A stretch of DNA of 8,444 nucleotides, from the NCBI GenBank assembly GCA_003150315.1, contig QAML01000046.1, positions 1-8,444 of the forward strand. Reading direction: 5' to 3'. Positions 6,978-8,444 of the stretch are shown one piece after another (positions within the stretch are counted from its first letter, which is position 1; each line of letters opens with the position of its first letter). The translations under genes and the position numbers were made by a program. The notes under the pieces are model-generated. The model ran no database searches, had not been told where the DNA came from, and saw nothing but the letters and a program-made list of their open reading frames with translations. This stretch comes from Prevotellaceae bacterium (GTDB lineage: Bacteria; Bacteroidota; Bacteroidia; Bacteroidales; Bacteroidaceae).

Positions 6978-7832
6978 ATGACACTCTTTGCGCTCCTCCC
7001 GCAGTTCATATACTGGAATCCCGACCCCGTGGCGTTTACCATTTTTTCTCACGAGGTAAGATGGTATGCGCTGTGCTGGTGTGTGGGACTACTGTTGGGA
7101 TATGTGGTGATGCAAAAGCTCTACAAGCGGCAGCACATACCCGACGAAAAGTTCGATCCGCTGTTTTTCCACATATTTTTCGGCGTTATCATAGGCGCAC
7201 GTCTCGGACATTGCCTTTTCTACGAGCCGGGATATTTTCTTTCCCACCCCGTGGAGATGATTTTTCCCATACAGAAAACCGTTGACGGCTGGAGATGCAC
7301 GGGATATGCCGGACTGTCGTCGCACGGAGGCGTGATAGGAATGCTCTTTGCCCTGTATCTCTACGTGAAACGCACGGGAGTGAACACCATGCGCATTCTC
7401 GACAACATGGGAATCTGTGCTCCGCTCACGGCGTGCTTCATAAGACTCGGCAACTTGTTCAACTCCGAAATCGTGGGCAAGACCACCGATATGCCGTGGG
7501 GCTTTATTTTCGCGGCAAACGGCGAAAACTTTGCCAGACACCCCGGACAGCTTTACGAGTCGCTTGCATACATCACGGTTTTCTTTATCGGACTCGTCAT
7601 CTACCATTACAATGAAAAAAAGGTGGGCACGGGTTTCTTCTTCGGTTGGTGTCTCACGGCGGTCTTTGTGTTCCGTTTCTTGGTGGAATACATAAAAGAC
7701 GTGCAGGAAACCTTTGAGCAGGGAATGCTCCTGAACATGGGGCAACTTCTTAGCATACCGTTCATAATAATAGGCATATACTGTTTGGCAGGCGGCAAAC
7801 TGTGCCGCCAATTCGGCGAACATCAGAAATAA
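6978..7832 (+). CDS. lgt: Prolipoprotein diacylglyceryl transferase
   Basis: Lgt moves a diacylglyceryl group from phosphatidylglycerol to the lipobox Cys of prolipoproteins, the first step of lipoprotein maturation in the inner membrane. The 284-residue product has several hydrophobic helices and all the family signatures: GLSSHGGVIG with H116, the signature RLGNLFNSEIVG (R156 to G167, matching the catalytic Arg and Asn region known from E. coli R143/N146), HPGQLYE (188-194), and R233 in VFRFLVEY, at the position expected for E. coli R239. The start at 6978 (MTLFALLPQFIYWNP) is chosen because the longer frame from 6906 would overlap ychF by 62 bases and add 24 non-hydrophobic residues unlike Lgt. 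The gene begins 10 bases after the ychF stop, so it shares that promoter, and it is followed by a strong terminator. The lipoprotein at 571-2526 would be one of its substrates. Confidence 0.97.
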   Translation: MTLFALLPQFIYWNPDPVAFTIFSHEVRWYALCWCVGLLLGYVVMQKLYKRQHIPDEKFDPLFFHIFFGVIIGARLGHCLFYEPGYFLSHPVEMIFPIQKTVDGWRCTGYAGLSSHGGVIGMLFALYLYVKRTGVNTMRILDNMGICAPLTACFIRLGNLFNSEIVGKTTDMPWGFIFAANGENFARHPGQLYESLAYITVFFIGLVIYHYNEKKVGTGFFFGWCLTAVFVFRFLVEYIKDVQETFEQGMLLNMGQLLSIPFIIIGIYCLAGGKLCRQFGEHQK

Positions 7833-7884
7833 CGCGGCAATATGCCGGGGCGCACCAGCCTTTCGGCTTCCGCACAACACACGA

Positions 7885-7928
7885 ATACGGGTTTTGTTTT
7901 CAACGAAAGCAAAGCCCGTATGCTTTTT
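7885..7928 (+). terminator. Intrinsic terminator of the ychF-lgt operon
   Basis: A 17-bp stem (arms 7885-7901 and 7905-7921) closes on a three-base AAC loop. The left arm reads ATACGGGTTTTGTTTTC, the right arm pairs along its whole length, and only two pairs are G-U wobbles. A run of five T follows at 7924-7928 after a 2-base gap. It lies 52 bases after the lgt stop, where an operon end is expected. On the opposite strand the sequence past the stem lacks a comparable T-run, so it is best read as plus-strand only. Confidence 0.8.
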
Positions 7929-8058
7929 ATAAACATCTCTGTCCTTAAGTCAAAACCACCGTTTGAAACGATTTTTCGCAAACTTCTGAAAACCAAACCT
8001 TTAAGGCATTTTGAAGAGCTTTTGTAAGTTATTGTTTATCAGACATTTGGAAAGGCGA

Positions 8059-8142
8059 AAAATACAAGCCATATATTTTAAAATACAAGGCACTTATTTT
8101 AAAATATGTGCCTTGTATTTTTTGCGATAAGCCATGTGTTTT
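8059..8142. repeat. 21-bp repeat units in direct and inverted order
   Basis: Four abutting 21-base units can be aligned: 8059-8079 and 8080-8100 in direct order, then 8101-8121 and 8122-8142 inverted. Each direct unit starts AAAATACAAG and ends ATTTT. Units 1 and 2 differ at four positions. Unit 3 is the reverse complement of unit 2 with one mismatch. Unit 4 is a much weaker copy (about 12 of 21 positions when inverted). The exact period of 21 means that minus-strand translation shows a seven-residue echo (xxYFKIx), but no real gene is supported there. Confidence 0.7.
8080..8123. terminator. 42-bp near-perfect palindrome with following T-run
   Basis: Arms 8080-8100 and 8101-8121 pair at 20 of 21 positions, with no true spacer. 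The 14 outer bases, AAAATACAAGGCAC against GTGCCTTGTATTTT, are perfect; one T-T mismatch follows, then six more A/T pairs. A run of six T (8118-8123) overlaps the end of the right arm, so the transcript could form a terminator-like hairpin. On the minus strand the 3' side also begins with TTTT. It is about 160 bases beyond the primary lgt terminator, so a back-up or two-way terminator is possible. A protein-binding or cruciform-forming site is equally open. Confidence 0.5.
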
Positions 8143-8396
8143 TTCGGCTGTCGGAAAACGCAGTCTTTCCAACCCGTGTTTCTGCGCCTTTCGGGCATGT
8201 GTTTTTGCGCATACGCAACTTTGTTTTCGAAGTTTGCATTTACAGCGGCGAAGCATGACACACACAGCATATACCGGTGCATGAGGTTTGCGACTTTAGC
8301 CTTCGGTCATCGTGCTAACGGATGTCATTATACGGCATTCGGCTTACACGAATTTCGAAAAATACACCCAAAGTGCGCCAAAATAAATTATTTAGC

Positions 8397-8404
8397 TATC
8401 TTTG
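8397..8404 (+). promoter_or_regulatory. Promoter -7 box for the gene starting at 8437
   Basis: TATCTTTG is an exact match to the Bacteroidetes TAnnTTTG element. It lies 32 bases before an ATG, which would give an A-rich leader of about 25-28 bases, much like the ychF promoter. There is no clear -33 TTTG at the normal spacing. Confidence 0.6.
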
Positions 8405-8436
8405 TAAGCACATTCAAACAATAATCAGAAAATATC

Positions 8437-8444
8437 ATGAAAAA
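8437..8444 (+). CDS. Start of a downstream gene, cut by the window edge
   Basis: An ATG followed by AAA and two more A (Met-Lys and a partial codon) is placed at a normal distance behind a good -7 box, in an A/T-rich leader typical of Bacteroidetes genes. Met-Lys-Lys/Asn is a common opening of signal peptides, but two codons cannot identify the product. Confidence 0.45.

Larger units (their letters stand above)
7833..8436. other. Long intergenic region between lgt and the next gene
   Basis: About 600 bases with no convincing protein gene. Open frames of 60-100 codons exist on both strands, but they run through the terminator, the palindrome or the next promoter, and none shows a domain I recognise. 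The region holds, in order, the lgt terminator, an A/T-rich block of 21-bp repeats forming a palindrome (8059-8142), a set of loosely related TGTTT(T/C)T-C-G segments at about 8137, 8177 and 8202, a small hairpin TTGCG-CATA-CGCAA (8205-8218), and the promoter of the following gene. It may host a small RNA or decayed sequence, but nothing proves either. Confidence 0.6.

Noticed and set aside
5909..7042. 377-codon minus-strand open frame opposite ychF
   Set aside because: It is antisense to a fully conserved ychF. Its Phe/Val/His-rich product has no recognisable motif, as expected for a shadow of third-position base bias.
7089..7880. 263-codon minus-strand open frame opposite lgt
   Set aside because: It is antisense to a complete Lgt with all catalytic motifs, and it shows no domain or promoter of its own.
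7842..8027. Plus-strand 61-codon open frame after lgt
   Set aside because: It runs through the intrinsic terminator at 7885-7928, has no promoter or recognisable domain, and begins 10 bases after lgt by chance.
8059..8142. CRISPR array
   Set aside because: The units abut with no spacers and switch orientation, and no cas gene is present.
8029..8265. Minus-strand 78-codon open frame with a seven-residue echo (YFKI)
   Set aside because: The echo follows directly from the 21-bp DNA repeats. There is no promoter or known domain, so coding is not supported.
8134..8424. Plus-strand 96-codon open frame rich in Phe, Cys and His
   Set aside because: It overlaps the -7 box at 8397, starts inside the repeat block, and its composition does not look like a folded protein or a signal peptide.

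Overview
The window looks like a stretch of ordinary chromosome from a Bacteroidales bacterium, most likely a Prevotella- or Bacteroides-like genus. The evidence is the set of protein families (bacterial GH3, a Big_5/Ig-like lipoprotein, DUF3108, DUF4294), the lack of Shine-Dalgarno sequences before the genes, -7 promoter boxes of the Bacteroidetes TAnnTTTG type, and exported proteins with Gln just after the signal-peptidase site. The genus cannot be fixed from this sequence alone. No phage, transposon, CRISPR array, rRNA or tRNA was seen.

Layout. (1) Positions 1-3344, plus strand: a tight gene run made of the 3' part of a GH3-family gene, a large Ig-like lipoprotein 17 bases later, and a DUF3108 exported protein whose start overlaps the lipoprotein stop as ATGA. 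(2) Positions 3399-4997, plus strand: a secreted FAD-dependent oxidoreductase of the FAD_oxidored family. (3) Positions 5096-5716, minus strand: a small exported DUF4294 protein, convergent with the oxidoreductase and divergent from the next operon. (4) Positions 5864-7832, plus strand: ychF followed 10 bases later by lgt, behind a clear -7 box and closed by a strong intrinsic terminator at 7885-7928. (5) Positions 7833-8436: about 600 bases with no convincing gene, holding that terminator, a nearly perfect 42-bp palindrome built from 21-bp repeat units, and a promoter for a gene that starts at 8437 and leaves the window.

How the genes relate. Most products act in or build the cell envelope. 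Lgt attaches the diacylglyceryl group to lipoproteins such as the one at 571-2526, and three other proteins carry Sec-type signal peptides. YchF is a cytoplasmic translation-associated P-loop ATPase. The GH3 protein lacks a visible reason to be exported and is probably a cytoplasmic acyl-adenylating enzyme whose substrate in Bacteroidetes is not known to me.

I do not see a clearly new multi-gene system. The points most worth following are the 21-bp repeat palindrome after lgt, the coupled GH3/lipoprotein/DUF3108 cluster, and the Gln found at the mature N-terminus of all three predicted signal-peptidase I substrates.
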